Source: Opitutia bacterium
GTDB lineage: Bacteria; Verrucomicrobiota; Verrucomicrobiia; Opitutales; UBA953
Direction: 5' to 3'
Assembly (NCBI GenBank): GCA_947378905.1
Contig: CANCLV010000004.1
Coordinates: 1 to 42,013 of the forward strand
Length of the DNA: 42,013 bases
The position numbers and the translations under genes are program-made. Shown one piece after another: positions 25,896 through 33,664 of the stretch (position 1 is its first letter; every line of letters starts with the position of its first letter). Below the pieces are notes generated by a model. It made no database searches. It had not been told where the DNA came from and worked only from the letters and a program-made list of their open reading frames with translations.

Positions 25896-27248
25896 GTGTC
25901 TAAGAAATCATCAGCAGAAGATAAACTCCCGGGTTGGGCGGCGGATGACGAAGCCTATCTCAAACGTCGCCCCTTGGCTGCACGGATGCGCCCACAGGCA
26001 TTGAATCAGGTTGTGGGTCACAAAGATTTATTAGGTGAGAATGCATTGTTACCACGTTTAATCAAATCGGACCAATTTGGATCCCTGATATTTTATGGCC
26101 CCCCTGGGTGTGGAAAAACCTCACTCGCTGAGGTTATAGCTCTGGAAACGAAATCCATAGTGGTGCGTGTAAATGCCGTACTTTCGGGAACGCCTGAGTT
26201 ACGAGAAATTTTGAATGACGCACGGAAAAATCAGGCCGGTCGTACTTTAGTAATTATCGACGAACTTCATCGCTTTAATAAAACTCAACAAGACTTGCTA
26301 TTGCCTGATGTTGAGGCGGGTGTGATTCGACTCATCGGATGTACGACGCATAATCCCGGACTATATGTCATCCCGGCGCTTTTAAGTCGCAGTCATTTAT
26401 TCCGTTTGGATTCCCTGAACGTTGAAGACATTGTCAGCTTTTTCGAACACACTATGCACGATGGTGAAAAAGGCTTAGGTGCTCTTAATATTAAAGTATC
26501 AAAGGATATTTTAGTTAAGATAGCCGGAATGTCGTCGGGCGATTTACGTCGGGCTCTGAATATTTTAGAAACCTTGGTCTTAGCTGCTCCCGCGTTGGGT
26601 TCGGTGACCGAAGAATCTTTAAACCATTTCGCTAAGGAGCGTCGTATTCGTTATGATGATGGCGGCGACGATCACTATGATACGGCCTCGGCTTTTATAA
26701 AATCTGTCCGTGGGGGTGATCCTGATGCGGCACTCTATTGGCTGGCATTGATGTTAGAGGGTGGGGAAGAGCCTCGTTTTATTGCCCGCAGGTTAGTTAT
26801 TCTGGCCTCAGAGGATATCGGACTAGCCGACTCACGTGCTCTCGGTGTGGCGGTGGCTGCTTTTCAAGCCTGTGAGATGATTGGTCAACCCGAGTGCGAG
26901 TACCCTTTAGCTCACGCGACATTATTTTTAGCGCTTTCACCTAAGAGTAATAGTGCAACGAAAGCGATTGCGGCAGCGAAGGAAGCGGTGCGAACGCAAG
27001 TGAGACAGGAAGTTCCACCATACTTAAAAGATTCTCATACAAGTTCCGCTCAACGACTTGGGCATGGTTCGGAGTATCTTTATAGTCATGATTTTCCCGA
27101 AGCAATTAGCGGTCAGGACTATTTAAAGAATCCGCTCAAATTATATCAACCTACGCAGTCGGGTGCTGAAGTTGCGATTGCTGAGAGATTAAATCAGTGG
27201 CGTAGTTTGAAAGAATCGCTACGTAGGAAAAATAAAAAACATGGGTAA
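25896..27248 (+). CDS. rarA: Replication-associated recombination ATPase RarA (MgsA)
   Basis: 450 residues from a GTG. AAA+ clamp-loader-like ATPase: RMRPQALNQVVGHKDLLG at the front, Walker A GPPGCGKTS (68-76), Walker B VIIDELHRF (D122, E123), sensor region GCTTHNP, and arginine finger LLSRSHLFRL. The C-terminal half is the MgsA tetramerisation region with ASEDIGLAD and ECEYPLAHATLFLALSPKSNS. RarA acts at stalled replication forks with SSB. TTHNP replaces the more common TTENP, a small change in the sensor 1 loop. It overlaps dusB by eight bases. Confidence 0.95.
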   Translation: MSKKSSAEDKLPGWAADDEAYLKRRPLAARMRPQALNQVVGHKDLLGENALLPRLIKSDQFGSLIFYGPPGCGKTSLAEVIALETKSIVVRVNAVLSGTPELREILNDARKNQAGRTLVIIDELHRFNKTQQDLLLPDVEAGVIRLIGCTTHNPGLYVIPALLSRSHLFRLDSLNVEDIVSFFEHTMHDGEKGLGALNIKVSKDILVKIAGMSSGDLRRALNILETLVLAAPALGSVTEESLNHFAKERRIRYDDGGDDHYDTASAFIKSVRGGDPDAALYWLALMLEGGEEPRFIARRLVILASEDIGLADSRALGVAVAAFQACEMIGQPECEYPLAHATLFLALSPKSNSATKAIAAAKEAVRTQVRQEVPPYLKDSHTSSAQRLGHGSEYLYSHDFPEAISGQDYLKNPLKLYQPTQSGAEVAIAERLNQWRSLKESLRRKNKKHG

Positions 27249-28257
27249 GGTTGCTCCACGCTTACCTTGGTTCGGCGAGGGAAAATTTCCTCTCTATTTA
27301 GCTCCGATGGCTAGACATACTGACGTCGCTTTTCGTCAGTTGTGCAAAGAGCAGGGTGCTGATGTCATGGTCACGGAGTTTGTCCAGTCGGAGGCATTGA
27401 TTCGCGACAATGCCAAGGCATGGGAAATGGTTGATTTTACAAACACGCAAAGACCTATGGGTGTGCAGATTTTTGGAGCTACGCCTAAATCTATGGCAAA
27501 GGCGGCACGCATGGTTTGCGATCGGATGAAACCCGATTTTTTGGATCTTAATTTTGGTTGTCCCGCGCACAAAGTAATCGAGCAAAACGCAGGCTCGGGT
27601 CTCTTGCGTTGTACGCCTCTGTTGTATGACTTGGTTAAGGCGGTTAAGGATGCCATCCCAGATGTCCCATTAACTGCAAAAATGCGATTGGGTTGGGATC
27701 AGACGACCATCGTTGCGGTGGAAGTCGCGGAGCGATTGGAGCAATTAGGCGTTGAGGCCATTGCGGTCCACGGACGCACCAAGGCACAAGGGTATTCAGG
27801 CGAAGCCCATTGGGGTTGGATTGCGGAAGTGGCAAAGTCGGTCAATATTCCGGTGATAGGTAATGGTGATGTTAAAGATTGGCCGACGGCGCATAAGCGT
27901 ATGATAGAGTCGGGTGTCTCGGGTTTGATGATTGGGCGTGCTGCTTTAGCTAATCCGTGGATTTTCTCTTTGATCAAATCAAAGATGAAAGGTGGATTGG
28001 ATGAATTTCCCGAGGTTTCCGCCAAACAGCGATGGGATGTCATTATTCGACTCTCTGAACTTACTTTAAAAGAGCATGCCTCAGCGTTGGGGGAGCGTGA
28101 TATACGTTGGATGCTCACTCGGCTGCATCCTCTGACGCATGGTTTGCCCAGCTCGCGTAAAGTTCGGGAAAGTTTGAGGCACTGCCGGACGCTTGATGAC
28201 CTTCGTCGACTCCGCGAAGAGCATCAGCGCGAGCACGCTGAATCATATTTGCCCTAA
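27241..28257 (+). CDS. dusB: tRNA-dihydrouridine synthase (DusB-like)
   Basis: 338 residues. FMN-binding TIM barrel: LAPMARHTDVAFR (residues 20-32), VTEFVQSEAL, GVQIFGA, LDLNFGCPAHKV with catalytic Cys107, AKMRLGW, AVHGRTKAQGYSG with the phosphate- and tRNA-binding His/Arg, IGNGDV, and GLMIGRAALANPWIF. It reduces uridine to dihydrouridine in tRNA using NADPH. Sequence pattern and length best fit DusB, though DusA/DusC type cannot be fully separated by eye. The ATG lies inside the end of rarA. The coding region ends 376 bases before dnaA. Confidence 0.93.
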   Translation: MGKVAPRLPWFGEGKFPLYLAPMARHTDVAFRQLCKEQGADVMVTEFVQSEALIRDNAKAWEMVDFTNTQRPMGVQIFGATPKSMAKAARMVCDRMKPDFLDLNFGCPAHKVIEQNAGSGLLRCTPLLYDLVKAVKDAIPDVPLTAKMRLGWDQTTIVAVEVAERLEQLGVEAIAVHGRTKAQGYSGEAHWGWIAEVAKSVNIPVIGNGDVKDWPTAHKRMIESGVSGLMIGRAALANPWIFSLIKSKMKGGLDEFPEVSAKQRWDVIIRLSELTLKEHASALGERDIRWMLTRLHPLTHGLPSSRKVRESLRHCRTLDDLRRLREEHQREHAESYLP

Positions 28258-28633
28258 TTTTATTGGCTCTTCTGTAGAAACTTTATTGTACAAGAAAAAG
28301 TCTAAAAAAGTTATGCAGAGCGTGGGTGTTAATAACCTGTGCAGGGGTTGAACTTGAGGGTGCAAAATTATTCACCACAAGTTCACTCATTCGTCACCTG
28401 AGTCTTGCGGCTTTCGCCTGCAGATTTTCACGATCATCGCACAATCTGTCTCCCTAAAGCCCTAAACCATTAAAAAACAGACACTTAAGTTACACAACTA
28501 AAGCCAAATAATCTCTAATATGTTTAAAAATAACTCTAATTTGACCAATTTTTCGCAAAATAAATCTGAAAATAATTCAATTTCAGGCTTCCAAATCACC
28601 TGTGAATAACCTTTCTCAACCATCCCCCCTTTC
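28258..28633. other. Candidate chromosomal replication origin upstream of dnaA
   Basis: 376 bases without a gene. DnaA-box-like 9-mers: TTATTCACC (28368-28376) back to back with TTTTGCACC on the minus strand (28367-28359), TTATTCACA on the minus strand (28609-28601, one base from TTATCCACA), and a weaker TTATGCAGA (28311-28319). Bases 28471-28580 contain 25 G or C in 110 (about 23 percent), a plausible unwinding element, and hold CTCTAAT twice, 21 bases apart (28513, 28534). Location next to dnaA is classical for oriC. The boxes are few and imperfect; the region could instead be the dnaA promoter with autoregulatory boxes. Confidence 0.45.
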
Positions 28634-29998
28634 ATGAGTAGCCAAGTTAGCCATCTTTCCCTCTGGGAAACAGTCAAAAACGAACTAAGAACTCTGTTTT
28701 CAGCAGCGGACTACGATACCTGGATTGGTTCACTCAACGCTGTGTCCATTAAAGACGGCACCACACTCGTTTTAGAGGCACCTACCGTTTTAACTGAAGC
28801 TTGGGTTAATAGTAACTACACCGACGTCATCCGTCGTCAGCTCACCTTGGTGGCTGGTCGTAACATGGATTTCCAACTTTCCGCATCAGCTTCTTCACAA
28901 TCTAAGGAAAAGTTCACCGAGGTAGCTCCTCTCCGTCAGAACCATCGCCAAAGCGCAAATTCGCCAGCGCCTGCGATCAAGTCTACCAACACTTTCGAAA
29001 ACTTCATTGTCGGTCCTGAAAATGAAATGGCTCACGGTGCTGCATTAGCTGTTTCGAAGGAGCCTGGTTCGAATTATAATCCTCTTTTCATCTACGGACA
29101 AACCGGACTCGGTAAAACTCACTTGATGCACGCCATCGCTCACTCGGTTTATGAAAATAACCCACGTGCTAAAATTGCCTACATCTCCTCCGAGACATTT
29201 ACTAACGAGTTCATTCAAGCCTTACAGACTAACACCATCTCGAATTTCCGCCGTCGCTACCGCGAACTCGATGTTCTTTTGATTGATGATATCCACTTCT
29301 TGGCTGGTAAAGACACTACCCAAGAAGAGTTTTTCCACACCTTTAACGAATTACATAATAACCATAAACAAGTGGTTTTAACGAGCGATCGTCCGGCTTC
29401 AGAAATCGCTAAACTTTCTGAGCGCCTCGTTTCACGTTTTCAATGGGGTATGGTGGCATCCATCCAAGCTCCTGGTCTGGAAACACGTACGGCCATCCTC
29501 AGCAAAAAAGCGGCAGCTCGTGGTTTAGAACTTTCACCTGAGATTGCTGAGTTTGTGGCTTCGCGTATCGCTCGCAATGTTCGTAACCTTGAAGGTGCCG
29601 TCACACGTATCTTTGGTTTAACTGGAATGACTCGTAAGCCTATCGAGCTCGCTCAAGTTGAAAAACTTTTACATGATATTTTAGTCGAAGAATCCAGTCA
29701 CACACTGACGGCTGAGATGATTCAACGAAAAGTTGCTGAGCACTATCGTATTCAGTTGTCGGATATGACCTCCAAGCGTCGGATGCAAAATATCGCATTC
29801 CCACGTCAGGTTGCTATGTATCTCGCCACTCAATTGACGAACATGTCACTCGTATCGATTGGCCAGGTTTTTGGTGGTCGCGATCACGGTACTGTCATTC
29901 ACGCCCGTAAGACGGTTGTAAATCAGATGGAAGTGGACGCCAACGTGCGTCGCACCGTCGAATATTTACGCGCTCAATTGGCGACTAATCAGGTCTAA
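28634..29998 (+). CDS. dnaA: Chromosomal replication initiator DnaA
   Basis: 454 residues. Domain I occupies about 1-80 (WETVKNELRTLFSAADYDTWI), a Ser/Ala/Pro-rich linker follows, and the AAA+ domain starts with NTFENFIVGPEN. Walker A GQTGLGKTH (Lys161), Walker B LLIDDIHFL (Asp218, Asp219). Domain IV ends with the DNA-binding signature VSIGQVFGGRDHGTVIHA, intact. DnaA-ATP binds 9-mer boxes and melts the origin. The ATG follows CCCCCCTTTC with no Shine-Dalgarno sequence. No dnaN, recF or gyrB follows; the next gene is thiC with its own riboswitch, so the textbook dnaA-dnaN cluster is not kept here. Confidence 0.98.
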   Translation: MSSQVSHLSLWETVKNELRTLFSAADYDTWIGSLNAVSIKDGTTLVLEAPTVLTEAWVNSNYTDVIRRQLTLVAGRNMDFQLSASASSQSKEKFTEVAPLRQNHRQSANSPAPAIKSTNTFENFIVGPENEMAHGAALAVSKEPGSNYNPLFIYGQTGLGKTHLMHAIAHSVYENNPRAKIAYISSETFTNEFIQALQTNTISNFRRRYRELDVLLIDDIHFLAGKDTTQEEFFHTFNELHNNHKQVVLTSDRPASEIAKLSERLVSRFQWGMVASIQAPGLETRTAILSKKAAARGLELSPEIAEFVASRIARNVRNLEGAVTRIFGLTGMTRKPIELAQVEKLLHDILVEESSHTLTAEMIQRKVAEHYRIQLSDMTSKRRMQNIAFPRQVAMYLATQLTNMSLVSIGQVFGGRDHGTVIHARKTVVNQMEVDANVRRTVEYLRAQLATNQV

Positions 29999-30027
29999 TC
30001 CTGTTTTATTTTGATTGGCTAGGGCAT

Positions 30028-30046
30028 TTGCGATTCAGGTTCGCAA
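30028..30046 (+). other. Stem-loop between dnaA and the TPP riboswitch
   Basis: TTGCGA (30028-30033) pairs with TCGCAA (30041-30046) over a 7-base loop; a second small stem CCAC-ATT-GTGG follows directly at about 30054-30064. There is no T-run, so these are not good intrinsic terminators for dnaA. Function unknown. Confidence 0.3.
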
Positions 30047-30096
30047 TGTCTTGCCACATTGTGGAATCCGTCTTCACTACGTGCGTTCTTTGTATT

Positions 30097-30186
30097 TCTT
30101 TCCCAGGGGAGTCCGTCGCGGACTGAGATTAGGCTTTTGGCCTTAAACCCTTGTACCTGATGCGCCATGCGCCGTAGGAAGTGGAT
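30097..30186 (+). promoter_or_regulatory. TPP riboswitch (THI element) of thiC
   Basis: All conserved parts are present: GGGG (30106-30109) for P2 with CCC at 30148-30150; P3 stem AGTCC/GGACT (30110-30114, 30120-30124); the CTGAGA core (30123-30128); an extra small hairpin on TTAGGC-TTTT; TTGTACCTGATGCG; a short P5 GCGC-CAT-GCGC (30162-30172); and CGTAGGAAGTGG closing P1. It senses thiamine pyrophosphate and should lower thiC expression. Downstream, CCCC followed by six T (30192-30201) could join a terminator, but no Shine-Dalgarno is seen, so the output mechanism is unclear. Confidence 0.95.
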
Positions 30187-30237
30187 TCTAACCCCTTTTT
30201 TATCGGCTGCTGGTATCTGAACTTTTAAAACACAACT

Positions 30238-32124
30238 ATGGTAACCGATAAAACCTCTCCCTTTCCTAAATCTAACCGAATTTGGGTTGAAGGCTCACGT
30301 CCTGATATTCGAGTGCCTATGCGTGAAGTCACGCTCGCCGATACGCGACGCCCCGATGGCAAATTAACACCGAACGAGTCATTAAGAATTTATGACACGT
30401 CGGGACCATGGGGCGATCCCTCCTTCCACAAAGATGTCGAGTTAGGTCTGCCACCCGTTCGCCTTAACTGGATTGTAGAACGTGGTGATGTCGAAGCTGT
30501 GGCTGGTCGCGAGTTGAAGCCTGAGGACGATGGTTATCTTTCGTGGAAGCACGCAGAGACTGCCCAACGTGCCACCTCGCGTAATCGTATGGTGCAGTTC
30601 AATCGAGCTGAGCGTAAGGTTTATAAAGGAAAACCCGGACAGCGCCCAACTCAACTCGCCTATGCGAAGAAGGGCATCATCACACCAGAGATGGAGTATA
30701 TCGCTATTCGTGAAAACATGAAACTGCAGGAAGCGAAGTCGACGTCTGCGTTTCCACGTCATGCTCTAGGTTTCCAACATCCGGGTATGTCATTTGGTGC
30801 AGCGATTCCCAAAGAAATTACTCCTGAGTTCGTTCGTGAAGAAGTTGCCCGTGGTCGCGCGATTATTCCCGCCAATATTAATCACCCTGAATTAGAGCCG
30901 ATGATTATCGGTCGAAATTTCTTGGTGAAGATTAATACTAATATCGGAAATTCTGCGGTAGCTTCATCGATTGAAGAGGAAGTCGAAAAAATGCGTTGGT
31001 CGATTAAATGGGGTGGCGATACCTTGATGGATCTTTCCACCGGTAAAAATATTCACCAAACCCGTGAATGGATTTTACGTAACTGCCCAGTTCCTGTCGG
31101 TACGGTGCCCATTTATCAAGCTCTCGAAAAAGTAAACGGTCGGGCCGAAGACTTAACTTGGGAAGTTTTCCGCGATACGTTAATCGAGCAAGCAGAACAG
31201 GGTGTGGATTATTTCACTATCCACGCAGGTGTTCGTTTAGCCTTTATTCCGATGACTGCTCGACGCGTGACCGGCATTGTTTCACGCGGCGGTTCGATTT
31301 TAGCTAAATGGTGTTTAGCCCATCACAAAGAGAATTTCCTCTACACTCATTGGGACGACATTTGCGATATCATGGCCGCCTATGATGTCAGTTTCTCCAT
31401 CGGTGACGGATTACGTCCTGGTTCGATTGCGGATGCCAATGACGAAGCCCAATTTGCTGAATTGAAGACTCAAGGTGAATTAACTTTACGAGCCTGGGAA
31501 CGCGGCGTGCAGGTCATGTGTGAAGGTCCAGGTCACGTGCCGATGCACATGATTAAGGAAAATATGGATAAGCAACTTGAGTGGTGTCACGAAGCTCCAT
31601 TCTACACGCTCGGACCTTTAACCACCGACATTGCTCCGGGTTATGACCACATCACTTCGGCCATCGGTGCTGCCATGATTGGTTGGTATGGAACTGCGAT
31701 GCTCTGTTATGTGACTCCCAAAGAGCACTTAGGTCTGCCGAATAAGAATGACGTTCGTGAGGGCGTGATTGCATACAAGATTGCTGCACATGCGGCTGAC
31801 TTAGCTAAAGGACATCCGGCCGCGCAACGCCGCGACAATGCTTTATCGAAAGCACGTTTCGAGTTCCGCTGGGAAGATCAGTTCGCATTAGCGTTGGATC
31901 CCGAGAGAGCGCAGGAATATCACGACGAAACCTTGCCACAAGATTCTGCGAAGACGGCTCACTTCTGTTCCATGTGTGGACCTAATTTCTGCTCAATGCG
32001 AATTTCGGATGACATTCGTAAACTCGCCGAAGAGCAGGGTGTTTCTGAAGAAGAAGCTCTATCCAAGGGCATGGCTGATAAATCTAAAGAATTTAGAGAA
32101 AAAGGCGGAGAGATTTATCAGTAA
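30238..32124 (+). CDS. thiC: Phosphomethylpyrimidine synthase ThiC
   Basis: 628 residues, near the E. coli length of 631. Radical-SAM-like enzyme that rearranges aminoimidazole ribotide into the thiamine pyrimidine (HMP-P). Recognised by NTNIGNSAVASSIEEEVEKM, KWGGDTLMDLSTG, ISRGGSI-like VSRGGSILAKWC, GDGLRPGSIADANDEAQFAEL, MCEGPGHVPMH, and the C-terminal iron-sulfur motif CSMCGPNFC (CxxCxxxxC), all intact. The thiamine-responsive riboswitch upstream fits. No other thiamine gene lies in the window. A SAM methyltransferase starts 4 bases after its stop. Confidence 0.98.
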   Translation: MVTDKTSPFPKSNRIWVEGSRPDIRVPMREVTLADTRRPDGKLTPNESLRIYDTSGPWGDPSFHKDVELGLPPVRLNWIVERGDVEAVAGRELKPEDDGYLSWKHAETAQRATSRNRMVQFNRAERKVYKGKPGQRPTQLAYAKKGIITPEMEYIAIRENMKLQEAKSTSAFPRHALGFQHPGMSFGAAIPKEITPEFVREEVARGRAIIPANINHPELEPMIIGRNFLVKINTNIGNSAVASSIEEEVEKMRWSIKWGGDTLMDLSTGKNIHQTREWILRNCPVPVGTVPIYQALEKVNGRAEDLTWEVFRDTLIEQAEQGVDYFTIHAGVRLAFIPMTARRVTGIVSRGGSILAKWCLAHHKENFLYTHWDDICDIMAAYDVSFSIGDGLRPGSIADANDEAQFAELKTQGELTLRAWERGVQVMCEGPGHVPMHMIKENMDKQLEWCHEAPFYTLGPLTTDIAPGYDHITSAIGAAMIGWYGTAMLCYVTPKEHLGLPNKNDVREGVIAYKIAAHAADLAKGHPAAQRRDNALSKARFEFRWEDQFALALDPERAQEYHDETLPQDSAKTAHFCSMCGPNFCSMRISDDIRKLAEEQGVSEEEALSKGMADKSKEFREKGGEIYQ

Positions 32125-32128
32125 GCGA

Positions 32129-32941
32129 ATGTCGACCGCAGTCGCTCTCAGTTCGTCAACCGCTTGGTATGACTCACCACTGTATTACGATATGGTGTAT
32201 GAGGATTATACTAAACGTGAGACACGTTTTTTGCACGCGGTCGTAAAAGAATACGGAAAAGATTTTAGCAAAACTTGGAAAATATTAGAACCCGCTTGTG
32301 GGTCCGGTCGATTGCTCGAGTCACTCGCTGAGTGTGGTCACACGGTACATGGCTTTGATCGCAATCGAAACCAAGTCGCCTATGCCAAGAAGCGTCTCAA
32401 GAAATTGCGTGCAAAGACCAAGGTTTGGCAGGATTCACTGCAGGACTTTAAAATAAAAAAACCAGGCAGCTACGATTTGACTCATTGTTTCGTTACGACC
32501 TTTAAATATTTATTAAAAGAGAAAGATGCTTTGGCTTCATTGAAACTCATGTCCCAGGCCTTACGTCCTGGTGGCCTTTGTTTGATCGGCTTACACTTAA
32601 CGAACTATAAGGACAACCCGGCTGATTATGAGAAGTGGGTGAACCGTCGCGCCGGCGTGAAGGTGGTGAGTGAAACGTGGTCAGAGCCCGCAAAAATCAA
32701 GCAACGCACAGAGGCAATGCGTACCCGCATGACTATTACCGAGAAGGGTATGACACGCGTTGAAGAAACCCTTTGGAATTTCCGCACCTACTCGGCGACA
32801 GAACTCAAATCGCTCATCGCAAAAATTAAGACCTTCGAGTTGGTTGCCTGCCACGACTTCCATTACATTATCCGACAAAAGCGTAAATTGAATGACGCCT
32901 ACTCAGATATTATTTTGGTGCTTAAAAAGAAAACTAAATAG
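32129..32941 (+). CDS. SAM-dependent class I methyltransferase, substrate unknown
   Basis: 270 residues from the ATG at 32129. The frame extends back to 31976 inside thiC, but the upstream residues read nothing like a protein domain, while MSTAVALSSSTAWYDSPLYYDMVYEDY is a usual opening for this type. Motif I is ILEPACGSGRLLESLAECGHTVHGFDRN (Rossmann SAM site), followed by post-motifs around LTHCFVTTFKYLL and LRPGGLCLIGLHL. It could methylate a small molecule, lipid or protein; nothing shows which. Position in the thiC transcript is probably read-through. Its stop overlaps the convergent lexA by eight bases. Confidence 0.85.
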   Translation: MSTAVALSSSTAWYDSPLYYDMVYEDYTKRETRFLHAVVKEYGKDFSKTWKILEPACGSGRLLESLAECGHTVHGFDRNRNQVAYAKKRLKKLRAKTKVWQDSLQDFKIKKPGSYDLTHCFVTTFKYLLKEKDALASLKLMSQALRPGGLCLIGLHLTNYKDNPADYEKWVNRRAGVKVVSETWSEPAKIKQRTEAMRTRMTITEKGMTRVEETLWNFRTYSATELKSLIAKIKTFELVACHDFHYIIRQKRKLNDAYSDIILVLKKKTK

Positions 32942-33593
32942 GGCGGACGACGGACTTCGCGATACCCTGAATAACTAACTCATTGGCTGGGTAGAGTTCA
33001 GGATAGTTTTTGTTCTCAGCTTTAAGGTAAACTTTCGAGCTCTGTTTGATGAGGCGCTTTAAGGTAGTTTCGCCGTCAATCAACGCTGCTACGATATCGC
33101 CATGTTTGGGTACACCAGGTTCGATGATCACCGTGTCGCCATCGTTAATGTTGGCATCGATCATTGAGTCCCCACGAACGCGTAGCGCAAAGGATTGGGG
33201 TGGGCGACGACGTGAGCCTTCGGAGATGGGTGCTTGGATGCTAGCCAGTACGCCGGAGGATTCAGTATAGTCGGGGAAGCCAGCTGCGATGGATCCCATT
33301 AATGGAATGTTTGAGACTTCGAGAGAATTTTCATCTGGGCCTTCGTATCGGATAACAGTCTCGGAAAGATCTTCAATGGCCTCTGGAGCCACTTTGTAGG
33401 CACGGGCTGCTCCTGGTATTCTTTGGAGAACGCCTTTACGCTCAAGGGCTTGGAGGTGGCCGAAAACAGCATTAGTGCTAGCGAAGCGGAACTTCGCTTG
33501 GATGTCGCGGATGCTTGGCCAGTAGGAATGCTCGGTGACGTGAGCTTTCATGTAGTCCAAGATAGCCTTCTGCTTTTTGGTTAGTTCTTCCAT
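32934..33593 (-). CDS. lexA: SOS repressor LexA
   Basis: 219 residues. The N-terminal winged helix begins LTKKQKAILDYMKAHVTEHSYWPSIRDIQAKFRFASTNAVFGHLQAL. The latent protease follows with the Ala-Gly cleavage site in SIAAGFPDY, catalytic Ser in RVRGDSMIDANI, and Lys in GETTLKRLI, so self-cleavage should work. It represses SOS genes and is cleaved on RecA filaments. A dyad next to its start codon suggests autorepression. The helix region differs from the E. coli form, consistent with a different operator. menH-like gene lies upstream in the same direction, but lexA has its own promoter. Confidence 0.96.
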   Translation of the reverse strand: MEELTKKQKAILDYMKAHVTEHSYWPSIRDIQAKFRFASTNAVFGHLQALERKGVLQRIPGAARAYKVAPEAIEDLSETVIRYEGPDENSLEVSNIPLMGSIAAGFPDYTESSGVLASIQAPISEGSRRRPPQSFALRVRGDSMIDANINDGDTVIIEPGVPKHGDIVAALIDGETTLKRLIKQSSKVYLKAENKNYPELYPANELVIQGIAKSVVRPI

Positions 33594-33596
33594 AGT

Positions 33597-33608
33597 GAAC
33601 GGATGTTC
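33597..33608 (-). promoter_or_regulatory. LexA operator candidate (SOS box) at the lexA start
   Basis: GAAC-GGAT-GTTC on the plus strand (GAAC-ATCC-GTTC in the lexA direction), ending 3 bases before the ATG. This GAAC-N4-GTTC dyad is the Gram-positive-type SOS core. A third half-site, GTTC at 33620-33623, lies 11 bases further on. The dyad covers the place where a -10 (GAACAT) and transcript start would fall. Confidence 0.65.
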
Positions 33609-33631
33609 TATGAAACTTTGTTCACTGTCAA
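33603..33631 (-). promoter_or_regulatory. Putative lexA promoter
   Basis: Minus strand: perfect -35 TTGACA (33631-33626), 17-base spacer, weak -10 GAACAT (33608-33603), then 9 bases to the ATG at 33593. The -10 overlaps the operator dyad, so LexA binding would block polymerase. The transcript would have almost no leader. Confidence 0.55.
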
Positions 33632-33664
33632 TACCTCAATTAAAGCGGGGTTTTGACTCCTAAA

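Noticed and set aside
28381..28440. GGC-GAAA-GCC small hairpin (minus strand) upstream of dnaA as an ncRNA
   Set aside because: Too short and no promoter or terminator pair around it.
31976..32128. Longer N-terminus of the thiC-linked methyltransferase
   Set aside because: The region is thiC coding sequence in another frame and encodes a Lys/Arg-rich stretch without a family match.
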